A DNA stretch of 64,000 nt from an uncultured Ferrovibrio sp. (GCF_937960835.1 NZ_CALGPC010000009.1:124001-188000), one strand, 5' to 3'; counted from the first letter of the stretch, positions 1 to 9,584 are shown. Numbers and translations are program-made. The notes: generated by a model from the sequence alone, not told the origin.

Positions 1-314
1 TGATACGTGCTTTCTTCGCCGGTATCCTCGTCGGCCAGCACCACGGTGGCGCCGAACTTCACGCGGTCGCCCGACAGCTTGGAGACGTCGATCACCTCCG
101 CCCGGCGCAGCTTGTCCTCAAGCTCCAGGATGCGGGTTTCGATCCAGCCCTGGCGCTCCTTGGCGGCATGGTACTCGGCGTTCTCGGACAAATCGCCATG
201 CTCGCGCGCTTCCGAGATCGCACGGATCACGGCAGGACGCTCGACCGTCTTCAAGTTCTTCAATTCGGCTTCCAGGCGCTGATAACCGCCTGCGGTCATC
301 GGGATCTTCTGCAT
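1..314 (-). CDS. greA: Transcription elongation factor GreA (partial, C-terminus outside window)
   Basis: GreA rescues backtracked RNA polymerase by stimulating transcript cleavage. About the first 104 residues are visible. They begin MQKIPMTAGGYQRLEAELK and contain the coiled-coil signature ISEAREHGDLSENAEYHAAK, which is diagnostic of GreA/GreB. The rest of the C-terminal FKBP-like domain runs off position 1. Two ATGs are adjacent (317 and 314). The second is preferred because GreA proteins normally begin M-x-K-I-P-M-T and because the GGAAGGGG ribosome site sits 4 bases before it. The gene starts 22 bases after the carB stop on the same strand, so it is probably the last gene of a carA-carB-greA transcript, an order common in Alphaproteobacteria. 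Confidence 0.95.
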   Translation of the reverse strand, partial: MQKIPMTAGGYQRLEAELKNLKTVERPAVIRAISEAREHGDLSENAEYHAAKERQGWIETRILELEDKLRRAEVIDVSKLSGDRVKFGATVVLADEDTGEESTY

Positions 315-336
315 CATTCCCCTTCCTGACTGACCG

Positions 337-3300
337 TTAAAAATAAGCCTGCAACGGAGCCACGGCAAGGCTCCCTGCCCGCAGCGCCTGGATCGCACGG
401 ACGGCGGCCTTGGCGCCTGCGACAGTGGTGAAGTAGGGAATCTTGTTCATCAATGCCGTTCGGCGCAAGTCGAAGCTGTCACGGATCGAAGCTGCGCCTT
501 CCGAGGTATTGAAAACCAGATGAACGTCCCCATTCTTCATGGAATCGACCACATGCGGCCGGCCTTCCATCACCTTGTTCACCCGGCTGACAGCGATCCC
601 GTGCTGCTCGAAGAACCGGGCCGTCCCGGAAGTCGCCACGATCTCGAAGCCCATATTGACCAGCTGCCGCGCCGCCTCCACCAGGGCCGGCTTGTCGGCA
701 TCGCGCACCGAGATAAAGACGCTGCCGGCTAGCGGCAGGACCGTGCCGGCGGCTATCTGCGCCTTGGCGAAGGCTGTGCCGAAGTCGCGGTCGATACCCA
801 TGACCTCGCCGGTCGATTTCATTTCCGGTCCGAGGATGATGTCGACACCGGGGAAGCGGGCGAACGGGAAGACGGCCTCCTTGACGGCGATATGGCCGTT
901 CTTCCGCTCATGCAGGTTGAAACTGGCCAGCGGTTCGCCCGCCATCACGCGGGAAGCGATCTTGGCCAGCGGCGCGCCGATTGCCTTGGCGACGAAAGGC
1001 ACCGTACGCGAGGCACGCGGATTGACCTCGAGGATATAGACCGTGCCGTCCTTGACTGCGTACTGCACGTTCATTAGCCCGACGACATTGAGCGCCCGGG
1101 CCAGCGCCTCGGTCTGCGACTTGATCTCGGCGATGATTTCCGGCGCCAGGCTGTAGGGCGGCAGGGCGCAGGCGCTGTCGCCGGAATGAATGCCGGCCTC
1201 CTCGATATGCTCCATGACACCGGCGACGAACTGCGTCTCGCTGTCGGCGAGGCAGTCGACATCCACCTCGATGGCATCGGACAGATAACTGTCGATCAGC
1301 ACCGGCGACGAGCCCGAGACCTTGACCGCCTCGGTCATGTAGCGCTCCAGCTGCGCCGGGGTGCGCACGATTTCCATCGCCCGCCCGCCCAGCACGTAGG
1401 ATGGCCGGATCACCACCGGATAGCCGATCTTCGCCACCACGGCGCGCGCCTCGTCTTCCGAGCGCGCGATGCCATTGGCCGGCTGCTTCAGATTGAGCTT
1501 CTGCAGCAATTGCTGGAACCGCTCGCGGTCCTCCGCCAGATCGATGGCATCGGGCGAGGTGCCAAGGATCGGCACCCGCGCAGCTTCCAGTCCCGCGGCC
1601 AGTTTGAGCGGCGTCTGGCCACCAAACTGCACGATCACGCCCAGCAGCGTGCCCTTGCTCTGCTCGACGCGGACGATCTCCAGCACGTCCTCAACTGTCA
1701 GCGGCTCGAAATAGAGTCGATCGGAGGTGTCATAGTCGGTCGAGACAGTCTCCGGATTGCAGTTGACCATGATGGTCTCGTATCCGGCTTCCTTGAGCGC
1801 GTAAGCTGCGTGTACGCAGCAATAATCGAATTCGATACCCTGGCCGATGCGGTTCGGGCCGCCACCCAGAATGATGACCTTCTTGCGATCCTGCGGCTGC
1901 GATTCACATTCAGCATCCGGTCCGAATTCATAGGTCGAGTACATGTAGGGCGTGCGGCTTTCGAACTCGGCGGCGCAGGTATCCACCCGCTTGAACACCG
2001 GCACCACGCCCAGGCTGCGCCGCCGGGCCGCGACATCCGCCTCTTTCTGGCCGGTCAGTTCGGCCAGACGCGCATCCGAAAAACCCATGCGCTTCAGTGC
2101 CTGCAGGCCATCAGCATCCTTGGGCAAGCCCTTCTCGCGGATGCGCTGCTCGGTCTGCACGATGGCCTCGATCTGCTCGAGGAACCAGGGGTCGTATTTG
2201 CAGGCGGCGTGCACTTCCGAAACCGAAAGGCCTTGGCGAAACGCCTGCGCGATCACCAGCAGCCGATCCGGCGTCGGCTTCGCCAGTGCGGCGACGATGG
2301 CATCCTTGCCATCGGCCTCGTCGGCATTCGGGATCTGCACTTCGTTGAATCCGGTCAGGCCGGTTTCCATCGAGCGCAGCGCCTTCTGCAGGCTTTCCTG
2401 GAAGCTGCGGCCCATCGACATGGCCTCGCCGACCGACTTCATCGAAGTGTTCAGCAGGCGCTCGGTGCCGGGGAACTTCTCGAAGGTGAAGCGCGGCATC
2501 TTGGTGACGATGTAATCGATGGTTGGCTCGAACGACGCCGGCGTCACTCCGGTGATGTCGTTCATCAGCTCGTCCAGCGTGTAGCCGACGGCAAGCTTGG
2601 CAGCCACCTTGGCGATGGGGAAGCCCGTCGCCTTCGACGCCAGGGCGGACGAACGCGACACGCGCGGGTTCATCTCGATGACGACCATGCGGCCATCCGC
2701 CGGATTGACGGCGAACTGCACGTTCGAACCACCCGTTTCCACGCCGATCTCGCGCAGCACCGCCATCGAGGCGTCGCGCATGATCTGATATTCCTTGTCA
2801 GTAAGCGTAAGCGCCGGCGCCACGGTGACGCTGTCGCCGGTATGAACCCCCATCGGATCGATATTCTCGATCGAGCAGACAATGATGCAGTTGTCCTTGC
2901 GGTCGCGGACAACCTCCATCTCGTATTCCTTCCAGCCGAGCACCGATTCATCGATCAGCACTTCGGTGGTGGGCGAGGCATCCAGGCCGCGCGCAACGAT
3001 CTCGTCGAATTCTTCACGCGTGTAGGCAATGCCGCCGCCAGTGCCAGCCAGGGTAAATGACGGCCGGATCACGGCGGGCAGGCCTACATGCGCCAGCAAT
3101 GCGCGCGCCTCTTCCAGACTATGGGCTGTGCCCGACCGCGGCATGTCGAGGCCGATCTTGTTCATCGCCTGGCGGAACAGCTCGCGATCCTCGGCTTTCG
3201 CGATGGCTTCGCGGCTGGCACCGATCAGCTTCACGCCGAACTTCTCCAGCACGCCCGACTCCGCGAGCTTCATCGCCGTGTTAAGCGCCGTCTGGCCACC

Positions 3301-3570
3301 CATGGTGGGCAGCAGCGCATCCGGCCGTTCCTTCTCGATCACCTTGGCGACAATCTCAGGCGTGATCGGTTCAATATAGGTCGCATCCGCCAGACCCGGA
3401 TCGGTCATGATCGTGGCCGGATTGGAATTGATCAGGATGACGCGATAGCCCTCTTCGCGCAGTGCCTTGCAGGCCTGCGTGCCGGAATAATCGAATTCGC
3501 AGGCCTGGCCGATCACAATGGGACCGGCACCAATGATCAGGATGCTATTTATGTCTGTGCGTTTGGGCAT
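337..3570 (-). CDS. carB: Carbamoyl-phosphate synthase large subunit
   Basis: CarB makes carbamoyl phosphate from bicarbonate, two ATP and ammonia delivered by CarA, feeding pyrimidine and arginine synthesis in the cytoplasm. The 1077-residue length is normal. Both ATP-grasp halves are present: the first starts near residue 8 (SILIIGAGPIVIGQACEFDY), and the second repeats the pattern near residue 570 (VIILGGGPNRIGQGIEFDY). The signature EVNPRASRTVPFVAKA is in the second half and EMNPRVSRSSALASKATG in the first. A C-terminal MGS-like allosteric domain follows (VATSGTARFFEQHGI). It lies 32 bases downstream of carA and 22 bases upstream of greA on the same strand, so it is probably cotranscribed with both. 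Nothing looks broken. Confidence 0.98.
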   Translation of the reverse strand: MPKRTDINSILIIGAGPIVIGQACEFDYSGTQACKALREEGYRVILINSNPATIMTDPGLADATYIEPITPEIVAKVIEKERPDALLPTMGGQTALNTAMKLAESGVLEKFGVKLIGASREAIAKAEDRELFRQAMNKIGLDMPRSGTAHSLEEARALLAHVGLPAVIRPSFTLAGTGGGIAYTREEFDEIVARGLDASPTTEVLIDESVLGWKEYEMEVVRDRKDNCIIVCSIENIDPMGVHTGDSVTVAPALTLTDKEYQIMRDASMAVLREIGVETGGSNVQFAVNPADGRMVVIEMNPRVSRSSALASKATGFPIAKVAAKLAVGYTLDELMNDITGVTPASFEPTIDYIVTKMPRFTFEKFPGTERLLNTSMKSVGEAMSMGRSFQESLQKALRSMETGLTGFNEVQIPNADEADGKDAIVAALAKPTPDRLLVIAQAFRQGLSVSEVHAACKYDPWFLEQIEAIVQTEQRIREKGLPKDADGLQALKRMGFSDARLAELTGQKEADVAARRRSLGVVPVFKRVDTCAAEFESRTPYMYSTYEFGPDAECESQPQDRKKVIILGGGPNRIGQGIEFDYCCVHAAYALKEAGYETIMVNCNPETVSTDYDTSDRLYFEPLTVEDVLEIVRVEQSKGTLLGVIVQFGGQTPLKLAAGLEAARVPILGTSPDAIDLAEDRERFQQLLQKLNLKQPANGIARSEDEARAVVAKIGYPVVIRPSYVLGGRAMEIVRTPAQLERYMTEAVKVSGSSPVLIDSYLSDAIEVDVDCLADSETQFVAGVMEHIEEAGIHSGDSACALPPYSLAPEIIAEIKSQTEALARALNVVGLMNVQYAVKDGTVYILEVNPRASRTVPFVAKAIGAPLAKIASRVMAGEPLASFNLHERKNGHIAVKEAVFPFARFPGVDIILGPEMKSTGEVMGIDRDFGTAFAKAQIAAGTVLPLAGSVFISVRDADKPALVEAARQLVNMGFEIVATSGTARFFEQHGIAVSRVNKVMEGRPHVVDSMKNGDVHLVFNTSEGAASIRDSFDLRRTALMNKIPYFTTVAGAKAAVRAIQALRAGSLAVAPLQAYF

Positions 3571-3602
3571 GATCCACCTGGGGCAGCCTGCGCGTGAAGC
3601 GT

Positions 3603-4778
3603 TCAGCCGCGCTGCTGCTCCATCAATTTGACGAAACGATCGAAGAGGTAATGGCTGTCCTGCGGGCCGGGCGAAGCCTCGGGGTGATGCTGCACGGAGA
3701 AAACCGGCTTGTCGGTCAGCTTCAAGCCTTCGTTCGAGCCGTCGAACAGCGACACATGCGTGCGCACTACATTCTTCGGCAGGCTTTCCTCAACTACGCA
3801 GAAGCCGTGATTCTGGCTGGTGATCTCCACCTTGCCAGTCTCGATATCCTTCACCGGATGATTGGCGCCGCGATGGCCGCGCTCCATCTTGCGGGTCTTG
3901 CCGCCAAGCGCGAGCGCCAGCATCTGGTGACCGAGGCAGATGCCGAAGACCGGCTTGCCGCTATCGACCAAAGCCTTGATGGTCGGCACCGCATATTTGC
4001 CAGTCGCAGCCGGATCGCCAGGGCCGTTGGAAAGAAACACGCCATCGGGATTGTGGCGCAGCACGTCCTCCGCCGTGCTGTTCGCCGGCACGACCGTGAC
4101 CTTGCAGCCGGCGGTCGCCAGCGAGCGCAGGATGTTGCGCTTGATACCGTAGTCGATCGCGACAACGTGGAATTTCGGATCGGTGAGCTTGCCATAGCCC
4201 TTGCCCAGAACCCAGCGCGTTTCATCCCAGGTATAGGTCTGCCGGCAACTGACCTCGGCGGCCAGGTCCATGCCTTCCAGCCCCGGCCAGGATTTCGCCT
4301 GCTCGTGCAGCGCGGCGAGATCAAACTTGCCGTCCTGGGCATGGGCAATCACGCCATTCGGCGCACCACGGTCGCGGATACGGCGCGTCATCGCGCGCGT
4401 GTCGATGCCGCTGACGCCGATCAAAGACCGCAGCTTGAGCCAATCGTTGAGATGGCTGTTGGCGCGGAAATTTGACGGATTGGTGATCGGTGCCCGCAGG
4501 ATCAGGCCGCGCGCCGCGATGCCTTGATCCTCGATATCCTCGCTGTTGGTGCCGACATTGCCGATATGCGGGAAAGTGAAGGTGATGATCTGGCCGGCAT
4601 ATGACGGATCGGTGAGGATTTCCTGGTAGCCGGTCATCGAGGTGTTGAAACAGACCTCACCGACCGTGACGCCCTCGGCACCTAGCCCGTGCCCCCAGAA
4701 GACACTGCCATCGGCCAACACCACCACACCCGTATAGCCCGGTCCGGGGGGTGCGGCGTAATTCGGTGTCGTGGCCAT
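3603..4778 (-). CDS. carA: Carbamoyl-phosphate synthase small (glutaminase) subunit
   Basis: CarA hydrolyses glutamine and channels ammonia to CarB. The protein has 391 residues, the usual length. The N-terminal small-chain domain (about 1-200, with FNTSMTGYQEILTDPSYAGQ) is followed by a class I glutamine amidotransferase domain. The catalytic triad is visible: Cys281 in VFGICLGHQML, and His365 and Glu367 in SVQHHPEASPGPQDSHYLF. The ATG at 4778 opens the conserved N-terminus. It is the first gene of the carA-carB-greA group; the 316-base gap upstream (4779-5094) is shared with the divergent YqeY-like gene and carries candidate promoters for both. Confidence 0.98.
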   Translation of the reverse strand: MATTPNYAAPPGPGYTGVVVLADGSVFWGHGLGAEGVTVGEVCFNTSMTGYQEILTDPSYAGQIITFTFPHIGNVGTNSEDIEDQGIAARGLILRAPITNPSNFRANSHLNDWLKLRSLIGVSGIDTRAMTRRIRDRGAPNGVIAHAQDGKFDLAALHEQAKSWPGLEGMDLAAEVSCRQTYTWDETRWVLGKGYGKLTDPKFHVVAIDYGIKRNILRSLATAGCKVTVVPANSTAEDVLRHNPDGVFLSNGPGDPAATGKYAVPTIKALVDSGKPVFGICLGHQMLALALGGKTRKMERGHRGANHPVKDIETGKVEITSQNHGFCVVEESLPKNVVRTHVSLFDGSNEGLKLTDKPVFSVQHHPEASPGPQDSHYLFDRFVKLMEQQRG

Positions 4779-4941
4779 GACCGGCTCTCCATACTCTCAA
4801 TAAGTCCGCGCCGGACCGTCCAGCGCAGCATCTGGCCGCAAAAAACCACCGGAGGGCGATGCTGGGAACCCGACTCCGGCGGTACGGCACAGATTATAAG
4901 ATGGTGCGGCGACAAGCGCGCGTCGCGTCAACCGGGGGCGG

Positions 4942-4969
4942 ACGATATCAAAACGCAGGCCGCCGTCAA
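4942..4969 (-). promoter_or_regulatory. Candidate sigma-70 promoter for carA-carB-greA
   Basis: Read on the minus strand, TTGACG (4964-4969) and TATCGT (4942-4947) are separated by 16 bases, a plausible -35/-10 pair in the 316-base divergent gap. A perfect TATAAT also occurs nearer the gene (4893-4898, minus), but no good -35 lies 16-18 bases before it. Either could be used. The call rests on sequence match and position only; I saw no leader peptide or riboswitch in this gap. Confidence 0.4.
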
Positions 4970-5017
4970 GCCTGCTTTCCCGGTTAAAAATATAGGCTGT
5001 TCATAGACTTACGGCCT

Positions 5018-5046
5018 TTGCCTCCGACCAGTCCTTAGGCTATGCT
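5018..5046 (+). promoter_or_regulatory. Candidate sigma-70 promoter for the GatB/YqeY-like gene
   Basis: TTGCCT (5018-5023), a 17-base spacer and TATGCT (5041-5046) give a reasonable -35/-10 pair about 50 bases before the ATG at 5095. This is a match to the consensus only. Confidence 0.4.
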
Positions 5047-5094
5047 GCGCCCCTTCCAAAAACCTCCCGATTCCGTTGCCATTGAGGTGATCCG

Positions 5095-5553
5095 ATGCTG
5101 CGCGAGACGCTCAACCAGGCGCTCAAAGATGCCATGAAGGCCAAGGATGCCCGCCGCATCGCCACCTTGCGCCTCATTCTGGCTGCCCTGAAAGACCGCG
5201 ATATCGCCGCCCGCACCTCCGGCGACGACCGCACCGGCATTCCCGATGCCGACATCCTCTCGATGCTGCAGACCATGGTCCGCCAGCGCCGGGAGTCGAT
5301 TGCCGCCTATCAGCAGGGCGGCCGTCAGGATCTGGCAGAGCAGGAAAAGGAAGAGATCGCCATTATCGAAAGCTTCCTGCCGCAGCAGCTCTCCGAGGCC
5401 GAGGTCGAGGCCGCGGCCAAGGCCGCCATCGCCGAAGTCGGCGCCCAGGGCATTAAGGATATGGGCAAGGCCATGGGCGTACTGAAGGCCAAATATGCCG
5501 GCCAGATGGACTTCGCCAAGGCTGCCGCAGTGCTTAAGGGGTTGCTCAGCTAG
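5095..5553 (+). CDS. GatB/YqeY domain-containing protein
   Basis: This 152-residue protein is a stand-alone YqeY domain, related to the tail domain of the GatB subunit of tRNA-dependent amidotransferase. Its cellular role is not firmly established, though a tRNA-binding helper function has been suggested for the family. The family pattern is clear throughout: RETLNQALKDAMKAKDARR at the N-terminus, then ATLRLILAALKDRDI, EEIAIIESFLPQQLSEAE and MGKAMGVLKAKYAGQMDFA. The ATG at 5095 follows a GAGGTGATCC ribosome site. It sits directly upstream of dnaG, a frequent arrangement in Alphaproteobacteria. A short imperfect duplication around its stop codon (CAGCTAGTCCT at 5547-5557 and 5568-5578) does not affect the protein. 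Confidence 0.92.
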   Translation: MLRETLNQALKDAMKAKDARRIATLRLILAALKDRDIAARTSGDDRTGIPDADILSMLQTMVRQRRESIAAYQQGGRQDLAEQEKEEIAIIESFLPQQLSEAEVEAAAKAAIAEVGAQGIKDMGKAMGVLKAKYAGQMDFAKAAAVLKGLLS

Positions 5554-5637
5554 TCCTAGGGACTGCCCAGCTAGTCCTTTCGTGCTACCCTGTAGGTGAT
5601 CCACCCAGGCCCAGGACGGGCCTGGCAGCGAGGGGTA

Positions 5638-7485
5638 ATGGCATTTCCCGATTCTTTTCTTGAGGAATTGCGTAACCGCGTGCCGCTTTCCGGCGTGGTC
5701 GGCCGCTCCGTGCGGCTGGTCAAGCGAGGGCGGGAATTCACGGGTCTCTGCCCCTTTCACAACGAAAAAAGCCCGTCTTTCACCGTCAATGACGACAAAG
5801 GCTTCTTCCATTGCTTTGGCTGCGGTGCCCATGGCGACGTGATTGGCTTCACCATGCGCAATGCCGGCCTCTCCTTTCCCGAGGCGGTTGAGCAACTGGC
5901 GCAGGAAGCCGGCCTCGCCGTCCCGCGGGTCCACCCGGAAGACCGCGAAAAAGCCGATCAGGCCGCCACGCTGGGCAAGGCCATGGAAGAGGCGGCGAAA
6001 TGGTTCCAGGCACAGCTTCAGGCTTCTGTCGGGGCTGAAGCCCGCGCCTATCTGGACCGCCGCGGCCTGAAGCCGGAGACGGTCGACCGCTTCCGCCTCG
6101 GCTATGCGCCTAGCTCACGGACTGCCCTCAAGGAGGCGATGCTGGCCCGAGGCCTGCCCGAGCCTCTGCTGGTCGAGGCCGGACTCCTGATCAAACCCGA
6201 CGATGGCGGCCCGACCTATGACCGGTTCCGCCATCGCGTTATGTTCCCCATCGGGGACCGGCGTGGCCGCATCATCGCCTTTGGCGGCCGCGCCCTCGAT
6301 CCCGATGCCCCGGCGAAATACCTGAACTCGCCGGAGACGCCCCTCTTCCACAAAGGCCGCAATCTCTACAACCACGCCATTGCCCGCGAGGCGGCCCGCG
6401 AGGCGGGCACTGTGGTGGTGGTGGAAGGTTACATGGACGTCATCGCCCTGGCCCAGGCAGGGATCGAACATGCCGTGGCCCCCTTGGGAACGGCCCTGAC
6501 GGAAGAGCAGATCGCCCTGCTCTGGCGGCTGGCAGCCGAGCCGATCCTGTGTTTTGACGGCGATGCTGCCGGCTGGCGCGCCGCGCTGCGTGCCGCAGAC
6601 CGCGCCCTGCCCCTGCTGGAGCCCGGCCGGTCCTTCCGCTTTGCCATCCTGCCGGGCGGCCAGGATCCGGATGATCTGGTCAGGACCCAGGGCCGGGCCG
6701 CCATGGATCAGATCCTCGCCGGGGCCCAGCCGCTGGCTGACATTCTGTGGCGCCGGGAAACCGAGGGGCGCCCCCTGGATACCCCCGAGCGCCGGGCAGC
6801 CCTGGAGACAGCCCTTTTCGGTCTGGCCGGTCAGATCAAGAACCAGGCGGTCCAAAATCATTACCGCGACCATTTCCGCAGCCGTCTGCGCAACCTGTTC
6901 GCTCCCAGCCGAACTTATCAGGCCGGATTTCAGCCTCGCCGCCCAGGACAGGGCCATGGGGCCGGCGGCTGGCGCAACCCTGCCGTGCCTTCAGCCCCTC
7001 CCCCTCCCCCGCCGGGTGCAGGCGACCGCCGTGAGAAGGTCCTCCTGGCGGCCGTGCTGGCCCATCCCTGGCTGCTGGACGAATATGGCGAAACCTTTGC
7101 CGCCCTTGCTTTTCCCCAAGGCCCGCTTGACAGCCTTAAGAGCCGGATTCTAGAAGAAGCCTCCCGCCATCCGGGTCTTGACGGCGAGGCCTTCACAGCC
7201 CATTTGAGGCAGCAAGGACTCGGAGCCCAACTCGACCTCGTGATCGGCGAGGCCGGGCCGGTCCTAGAGCCATTTGCACGACCAGGCACCGCACCGGACA
7301 AGGTAGAGAGAGGGTGGTTGCAGGCCGTGCAGCGTTACCGGTTAACGGAACTGGAACAGGAATTAGCGGCGGCGGAAGCTGAACTCGCCACCAACACCAA
7401 CCCCGAAGCATGGCAACGGTTTATGGCCCTGAAAGCAGAGGTCGGTTCGGCCCGTAGTCAGGTTTCGGTATCGGAACAGGATTGA
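5638..7485 (+). CDS. dnaG: DNA primase
   Basis: DnaG lays down RNA primers at the replication fork. From the ATG at 5638, chosen because GAGGGG lies just upstream and the protein then begins MAFPDSFLEELRNRVPLSGVV as in other primases, it has 615 residues. The CHC2 zinc finger is complete: Cys38, His41, Cys59 and Cys62 (GLCPFH then FHCFGC). The Toprim catalytic core follows, with Glu in VVVVEGYMDVIALAQAG near residue 260 and the acidic CFDGDAAG motif. A Pro/Gly-rich linker (about 430-465) leads to the helicase-binding C-terminal domain. It is followed 59 bases later by rpoD, with a terminator-like hairpin in between. Confidence 0.97.
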   Translation: MAFPDSFLEELRNRVPLSGVVGRSVRLVKRGREFTGLCPFHNEKSPSFTVNDDKGFFHCFGCGAHGDVIGFTMRNAGLSFPEAVEQLAQEAGLAVPRVHPEDREKADQAATLGKAMEEAAKWFQAQLQASVGAEARAYLDRRGLKPETVDRFRLGYAPSSRTALKEAMLARGLPEPLLVEAGLLIKPDDGGPTYDRFRHRVMFPIGDRRGRIIAFGGRALDPDAPAKYLNSPETPLFHKGRNLYNHAIAREAAREAGTVVVVEGYMDVIALAQAGIEHAVAPLGTALTEEQIALLWRLAAEPILCFDGDAAGWRAALRAADRALPLLEPGRSFRFAILPGGQDPDDLVRTQGRAAMDQILAGAQPLADILWRRETEGRPLDTPERRAALETALFGLAGQIKNQAVQNHYRDHFRSRLRNLFAPSRTYQAGFQPRRPGQGHGAGGWRNPAVPSAPPPPPPGAGDRREKVLLAAVLAHPWLLDEYGETFAALAFPQGPLDSLKSRILEEASRHPGLDGEAFTAHLRQQGLGAQLDLVIGEAGPVLEPFARPGTAPDKVERGWLQAVQRYRLTELEQELAAAEAELATNTNPEAWQRFMALKAEVGSARSQVSVSEQD

Positions 7486-7516
7486 GCCGTTCCACCCGGA
7501 GCGGCTTTGTATTTTT
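7485..7516 (+). terminator. Terminator-like hairpin between dnaG and rpoD
   Basis: AGCCGTTCC (7485-7493) pairs with GGAGCGGCT (7498-7506) around an ACCC loop: 9 pairs with one G-U. TTTGTATTTTT follows. The structure begins on the last base of the dnaG stop codon and would reduce or end dnaG transcription before rpoD, leaving rpoD to its own promoter. The stem is short, so it may be a partial terminator. Confidence 0.6.
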
Positions 7517-7544
7517 CGACGAATAGGATGAGTTAGGAACCGGC

Positions 7545-9584
7545 ATGGCGAAACAAGCAACGGCACCTGACGCCGCCGAGGCACCCGAAAAGGAAGAAGT
7601 GGTCGACACCCCGCTGATCGACGCTTCGGTTGCTGCGATCAAGCGCATGTTGGCGAAGGCCAAGGAGCGCGGCTACGTCACTTATGACGAAATCAATGCC
7701 GTGCTGCCGCCCGAGCAGGTCTCTTCGGAGCAGATCGAAGACACCATGGCGATGCTGTCCGAAATGGGCATCACCATCGTGGAGTCCGAAGAGCCGGAAG
7801 ACGCCAGCATCGACAAGGACGATGCCGAGCTGGACGGCGAGGTGGCGGAAGGCGAAACCGCCCCTGCCAAGGCGGAGGTCGACCGTACCGACGACCCGGT
7901 GCGCATGTATCTGCGCGAAATGGGTTCGGTTGAGCTGCTGTCGCGCGAAGGCGAGATCGCGATCGCCAAGCGCATCGAGGCCGGCCGCGAGAAGATGATC
8001 GGCGCGATCTGCGAAAGCCCGCTGACCATCCAGTCGATCGTTAAATGGCGCGACGACCTGGTCGACGGCAAGATTCTGCTGCGTGACGTCGTCGATCTTG
8101 AAGCCACCATGGGGGGCGGCGGCGGCCCTGAGCCCGGCATGGAAGGCGATGAGGAAGAGGCGCCGGAAGCTGCGCCGCCGAAGCCAGAAGTGAAACCGGC
8201 CAAGGCCGAAGCCCCGGCGAAGCCAGAAAAGAAGGCCAAGGGCAAGGAAGCCGAGCCGGCCGAGGCCGAAGCTTCTGCTACGCCTGAGGATATGGACGAG
8301 GACGACGAGGCCAATCTGTCGCTCGCTGCGATGGAAGCCCAGCTCAAGCCGCAGGTGCTCGAGGCCTTCGACGCCATCGCCAAGCATTACAAGAAACTGC
8401 AGAAGACGCAGGAAGAGCGCCTGCAGGCAGCCCTGGCGCACCAGGCCATCGATCCGAAGAAGGATAAGGCCTATCAGAAGCTGAAGCATGAGATGGTCCG
8501 CCTCATGGAGTCGGTCCACCTCAACAACAGCCGCATCGAATCGCTGGTCGAGAGCATGTACAGCCTGAACAAGCGGCTGATGATGCAGGAAGGCAAGCTG
8601 CTGCGGCTGGCAGAAAGCTACAAGATTCCGCGCGACGAGTTCCTCAAGAACTACGAGGGCCAGGAGCTCGATCCGAACTGGCTCGAGAAGGTTGGCAAGC
8701 TGAAGAGCCACAAGGGCTGGGCGCGTTTTGCCGAGTCCGCGGCCCGCGACATCATTCCGATCCGCGAAGAGATCGCTGCGATTGCCACCGAGTTCGGCCT
8801 GCCGATTTCGGAGTTCAAGCGCATCTACAAGCTGGTGCGCGAAGGCGAGCGCGAGGCCAGCGTGGCGAAGAAGGAGATGGTGGAGGCCAACCTGCGCCTC
8901 GTCATCTCGATCGCCAAGAAATATACCAACCGCGGCCTGCAGTTCCTGGACCTGATCCAGGAAGGCAATATCGGCCTGATGAAGGCGGTCGATAAGTTTG
9001 AGTATCGCCGCGGCTACAAGTTCTCGACCTATGCGACGTGGTGGATCCGGCAGGCGATCACCCGCTCGATCGCCGACCAGGCGCGCACCATCCGCATCCC
9101 GGTGCATATGATTGAGACGATCAACAAACTGGTGCGCACCAGCCGTCAGATGCTGCACGAGATCGGCCGCGAGCCGACGCCGGAAGAGCTGGCCGCCAAG
9201 CTCGGCATGCCCCTGGAGAAGGTGCGCAAGGTTCTGAAGATCGCGAAGGAGCCGATCTCGCTCGAAACTCCCATCGGTGACGAGGAAGATTCGCATCTTG
9301 GCGACTTCATCGAGGACAAGAACGCCATCCTGCCAGTGGATGCCGCGATCAACTCCAACCTGCGCGAAACCACGACGCGGGTTCTGGCGACGCTAACGCC
9401 GCGCGAGGAGCGCGTGCTGCGCATGCGCTTCGGTATCGGCATGAACACCGACCACACGCTCGAGGAAGTCGGCCAGCAATTCTCGGTGACCCGCGAACGT
9501 ATCCGCCAGATCGAGGCGAAGGCGCTGCGGAAGTTGAAGCATCCGAGCCGCTCGCGTAAATTGCGCTCGTTCTTGGATACTTAA
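7545..9584 (+). CDS. rpoD: RNA polymerase primary sigma factor RpoD (sigma-70)
   Basis: RpoD directs RNA polymerase to housekeeping promoters. The protein has 679 residues. Region 1.1 is near the N-terminus (IKRMLAKAKERGYVTYDEIN). A charged Lys/Ala/Pro/Glu low-complexity stretch lies at about 200-250. Regions 2.1-2.4 (near 444-505: VEANLRLVISIAKKYTNRG, then FSTYATWWIRQAITRSIADQ) and the region 4 helix-turn-helix (TLEEVGQQFSVTRERIRQIE, near 637) are textbook. The protein ends RKLRSFLDT. The ATG at 7545 has TAGGAA upstream. A strong terminator follows at 9593. The low-complexity insert is typical of alphaproteobacterial RpoD, which varies in length here. Confidence 0.98.
   Translation: MAKQATAPDAAEAPEKEEVVDTPLIDASVAAIKRMLAKAKERGYVTYDEINAVLPPEQVSSEQIEDTMAMLSEMGITIVESEEPEDASIDKDDAELDGEVAEGETAPAKAEVDRTDDPVRMYLREMGSVELLSREGEIAIAKRIEAGREKMIGAICESPLTIQSIVKWRDDLVDGKILLRDVVDLEATMGGGGGPEPGMEGDEEEAPEAAPPKPEVKPAKAEAPAKPEKKAKGKEAEPAEAEASATPEDMDEDDEANLSLAAMEAQLKPQVLEAFDAIAKHYKKLQKTQEERLQAALAHQAIDPKKDKAYQKLKHEMVRLMESVHLNNSRIESLVESMYSLNKRLMMQEGKLLRLAESYKIPRDEFLKNYEGQELDPNWLEKVGKLKSHKGWARFAESAARDIIPIREEIAAIATEFGLPISEFKRIYKLVREGEREASVAKKEMVEANLRLVISIAKKYTNRGLQFLDLIQEGNIGLMKAVDKFEYRRGYKFSTYATWWIRQAITRSIADQARTIRIPVHMIETINKLVRTSRQMLHEIGREPTPEELAAKLGMPLEKVRKVLKIAKEPISLETPIGDEEDSHLGDFIEDKNAILPVDAAINSNLRETTTRVLATLTPREERVLRMRFGIGMNTDHTLEEVGQQFSVTRERIRQIEAKALRKLKHPSRSRKLRSFLDT

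Noticed and set aside
1186..3060. Long open frame antisense to carB (624 residues)
   Set aside because: It lies wholly inside carB, has no domain or ribosome site, and is the expected shadow of a GC-rich coding strand.
7533..9296. 587-residue frame antisense to rpoD
   Set aside because: Mirror frame of a well-identified gene with a low-complexity Leu/Arg-rich composition; no family resemblance.
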